Both the position numbers and the translations under genes were made by a program. DNA of 22,102 bases from Isoetes engelmannii (taxonomy: Eukaryota > Streptophyta > Lycopodiopsida > Isoetales > Isoetaceae), in contig JAANSK020261050.1 in the NCBI GenBank assembly GCA_011763485.2, forward strand, positions 1 to 22,102, read 5' to 3'. Position 1 is the stretch's first letter, and each line of letters starts with the position of its first letter. The notes below the pieces were generated by a model. That model had not been told where the DNA came from. It was given only the letters and a program-made list of their open reading frames with translations, and searched no databases. This document shows, in pieces, positions 19,712 to 22,102 of this stretch.

Positions 19712-20380
19712 TTGCCTACCTCCCTGCCTGTGCAGAGTGGCCCGTGGCATTTTATTTTTCGATTGAAGCTTTTGAATGGCTCTGACATTCAACGTATGTT
19801 TCCATCTGTTGAGCTGCCTCGTGATCCTGAGGAGGCGTTAGGGGTGGCCGGGCAGGCTCAGGGCTTGCCGGGAGACGGGGATGTGTATGTGGAGCCCCAG
19901 GCTGGGCAGGTGTTTGGGGATGATGGGGTGGTACGGGACGAGGACTAGGGGTCTCCCCCTCCTGTCGGGGTGGTCAGACATGGGGTCCCAGGCAGGGGTG
20001 GTGGTGCCCCTACCAGGGGTCGTGCTGGTTGGATTACAGGTCGTGGAGGTTTTGTGGGCCGAGGGGGCTTTGCTGGAGGCCATAGCCGTGGAGGCTACGG
20101 TGGTGTTAGGCCCGCTTGTGTTCCGCCTGGGGGCGGTCGGGGTCCTGGGGAGGCAGGCCCTGGCGGTGACATCAGAGATGCTGGTGGTGGGTGTTTTTTT
20201 GAGGGGATGCCGAGACAACGGGTTAGGCAGCGGACAGGTGGGGGAGCTCGTCGTATGTCATGGGCTGCTGAAGTGGAACAGGTTGGGGCTATTAACCCCC
20301 TGGCCTTGAATGATGGTTTAGAGATCTTGGATGGCCCGCGGGATGGGGGTGAAGGGGCCCATTCTCCTTCTCCGGGATGA
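19712..20380 (+). pseudogene. LINE-2 ORF1-like protein with RGG box
   Basis: The frame contains GPWHFIFRLKLLNGSD, a Pro/Asp/Gly-rich stretch, one TAG at 19946-19948, and then an arginine-glycine region (GRGGGAPTRGRAGW, GRGGFVGRGGFAGGHSRGGYGG) at about 19985-20105. It continues to a C-terminus ending EGAHSPSPG. RGG boxes bind RNA, which suits the usual role of LINE ORF1 as the RNA chaperone of the retrotransposition particle. The usual plant L1 CCHC knuckle is not seen. The N-terminus is probably truncated. The stop TGA at 20378-20380 overlaps the ORF2 start as ATGA. Confidence 0.65.
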
Positions 20381-22102
20381 ATAGGTTGATCCTCAGTTGG
20401 AATGTGCGGGGGGTGCGGTCCTCTAGCAGCAAGAGGGCCCACATCTCTTTGGCACTGCGGCAGATACGCCCGGACATTGTTTGCATCATGGAGCATAAGT
20501 GTCACAGGGGGGATATGTCCCGTTTGTTGGATATGGTAGGCCATCAATTTGCAGTGGCTGCCTCTTCCTCTGGGCGAACGAGTGGAGGTACTTTGATTGC
20601 GTGGAAGATGGATGTGCAGGTCACATACTCTGCAGCGGACAAGTTTGGACGTTGGACGATTGTGAAGTGGTTGGAAGGTGGCCAGGAGTAGGGGATTGTG
20701 AATGTGTATGCCCCGAACCAGCCGTGTCGCCGGGGTGCATTATAGGCCACTATTCGGCATAAGCTGCGACGCCTTGGGGGCCTGCAGGTTGCATGGCTGT
20801 TGTTAGGAGACTTTAATATGGTGGAGAGAGCGACAGACTGTACTGGCCCGGGCACGCAGGTGGTGCAGGGCTTTGAAAGGGATCAGTGGTCACGCCTCAT
20901 GCAGGATGTGGCTATGGTGGAGGTTCCGGGCGATGTGTCATTCACCTTCTGCAATCGGCAGGTTGGGGCTGGCCGCGCCTATGCGCGGCATGATCGGTGT
21001 TATGGCTCTCCTCTTGCTTTGGATGGTGCGCCTTCTTTGCGCAGGCAGAATATTTTAGCCTCCTCGGTCTCGGATCACTACCCTCAACTGGTTTCTGGGC
21101 GAGGTGGTGCTCCTCCTCGGCCTTCTAGGACGGTGTTTCGCTTGAACACCCGGCTCCTGAAGGATGTGGACTTCTCGGCACGGTGCCAGGACATGTGGTT
21201 GGACACTTTTGCCTCTCAGGGTGGTATGGCAGGCATGGTGACGGCTTTGGCCAGGATGAAGCGGTTTGCCAAGGAGTTTGGGAGGCAGAGGGTGCAGCAA
21301 AAGCGGCAGAAGCTGCACGCCCTCTATCAGGAATTAGAACGGATTCGGGCGCACCCCTCGGATGGTGTTAGGGAGAATGTTGTGCTGCAGCGCATCAGTG
21401 CTCTGGAGTAGGTGAAGATTCAGGAGGCACATGTGAAAGCTGGTCTCACGTGGTTGAAGGAGGGGGACACGAGTTCATCTGTGTTCTTCCGAGCGGCCAT
21501 GCAGAGGCGCTATACGACATCTATGGCCTCTCTTGCCTTGCCTGATGGCCGGGCATTGGAGGACCCTGCCGAGTTGCGGCAGTATGTGCATGCTCACTTT
21601 TTCAGTTTCTTTCCGCAGCGTGCGCTGCCTTATGAGCAGGAGATGCAGGACCTTGTTTTGGCGGCTGTGAAGCCCTCTATCTCATCCCATCAGCGTGAGA
21701 GCCTGGAACAACAGCTCTCGAGGGAGGATCTTGCTGACGCATGTATGTGTATGGCTAAGGACAAATGCCCAGGGCTGGATGGTATTCCTGTTGAGTTCTT
21801 CCAGGCTTATTGGGAGTGGGCTGGTGAGGCAGTGTACCAGGTTTATCTTCAGCTGCTTCAATCCTCGCAACTTGATCGAATCTTGAATACGGCATGCATT
21901 TCCCTCATTCCAAAGGTGAAGGAGCCCTCCACTATTAGCGATTGGCGGCCTATTTCTTTGTTGTCCTCCGTCTACTAAATCATTGCCAAAGCTTTGGCGG
22001 AGAAGCTGAAGCTGGTGTTGTCCTTAGCCATTAGTAGGGTGCAGTCTGGTTTTGTTCCTGGGAGGAACATTTTGACGAATGTGGCGGCTGCCTATGAGGG
22101 CT
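20377..22102 (+). pseudogene. LINE-2 ORF2: endonuclease and reverse transcriptase (partial)
   Basis: The start MNRLILSWNVRGVRS carries the first endonuclease motif (N of SWN). IMEHK gives the catalytic Glu, LLGDFNMVE the Asp/Asn motif, ARHDRCYG the DNA-contact motif, and SVSDHYPQL the final Asp-His pair. A linker with coiled-coil character follows, then the RT fingers: KDKCPGLDGIPVEFFQ, SLIPKVKEPSTISDWRPISLL, IIAKALAEKLKL, QSGFVPGRNILTNVAAAYEG. The window ends before the FADD box. Premature stops lie at 20689 (TAG, probably from TGG), 20743 (TAG, from TGG), 21409 (TAG) and 21976 (TAA, where Lys is usual). ORF2 cleaves the target and copies the element RNA. This copy cannot make a full protein. 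Confidence 0.9.

Larger units (their letters stand above)
19712..22102 (+). mobile_element. Better-preserved L1 LINE (LINE-2), continues past the window
   Basis: This is a GC-rich plant L1-type retrotransposon with an ORF1 remnant, an overlapping ORF2 start, a complete endonuclease and the first part of the reverse transcriptase, cut off by the window end. All of ORF2 seen here stays in a single frame, so no net indel has occurred over 1.7 kb. Only nonsense codons break it. It is clearly younger than LINE-1 and belongs to the same family. The 5' limit is uncertain: the ORF1 frame is open from about 19661. Confidence 0.88.

Noticed and set aside
19838-20547. Long minus-strand frames (126 and 150 codons) rich in Pro, Arg and Thr
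   Set aside because: They are antisense shadows of the GC-rich RGG-box ORF1 and ORF2 start, with low-complexity composition and no domain.

Overview
The window looks like nuclear DNA of a land plant. It holds plant L1-type LINEs, a Mutator-like (MULE-type) DNA element, a miniature LTR retroelement (TRIM) and a fragment of the chloroplast gene atpH. The density of old, nested repeats and the RTE/I-like LINE with a pentanucleotide tail would fit a large repeat-rich genome, perhaps of a fern or other seed-free plant. I cannot fix the lineage from sequence alone. No standard RNA gene, CRISPR array or bacterial-type operon is seen.

Layout. 1-1515 is AT-rich and holds microsatellites only. At 1516-1636 lies the start of chloroplast atpH, butted directly against a 5'-truncated LINE (1637-3092). 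The last ~975 bp of this LINE (2106-3080) are inverted relative to the rest, and the reading frame meets exactly at the breakpoint. 3963-6221 is a non-autonomous MULE-like element with ~280 bp terminal inverted repeats and a perfect 9 bp target duplication. 7283-7834 is the best candidate host gene: an intronless 183-residue protein, possibly NTF2/SnoaL-like, with a TATA-box promoter. A second copy with its own promoter at 15143-15702 is frameshifted. Between the copies lie ~2.4 kb of AT-rich DNA and a 3.76 kb degraded L1 LINE (11186-14945). A 443 bp TRIM (13096-13538) is inserted into that LINE.

16000-19376 is a patchwork of local duplications, exon-like frames that I cannot name, and the antisense 3' end of another L1 (17464-17918). 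At 19377-19703 a minus-strand frame encodes an acidic, probably coiled-coil protein of unknown function. It is followed head-to-head by a GC-rich, much better preserved L1 (19712 to the window end). That L1 has an RGG-box ORF1 overlapping ORF2 by ATGA, and ORF2 retains the endonuclease and the start of the reverse transcriptase in one frame, interrupted only by nonsense codons.

The most interesting items are the TRIM whose LTR contains a tRNA-like Pol III promoter and T-arm, the precise inversion inside the 1637-3092 LINE, the atpH-LINE chimera, the duplicated zinc-binding motif in that LINE, the MULE with its GGTGATCCCGGAGG array, and the duplicated gene pair with conserved core promoters.
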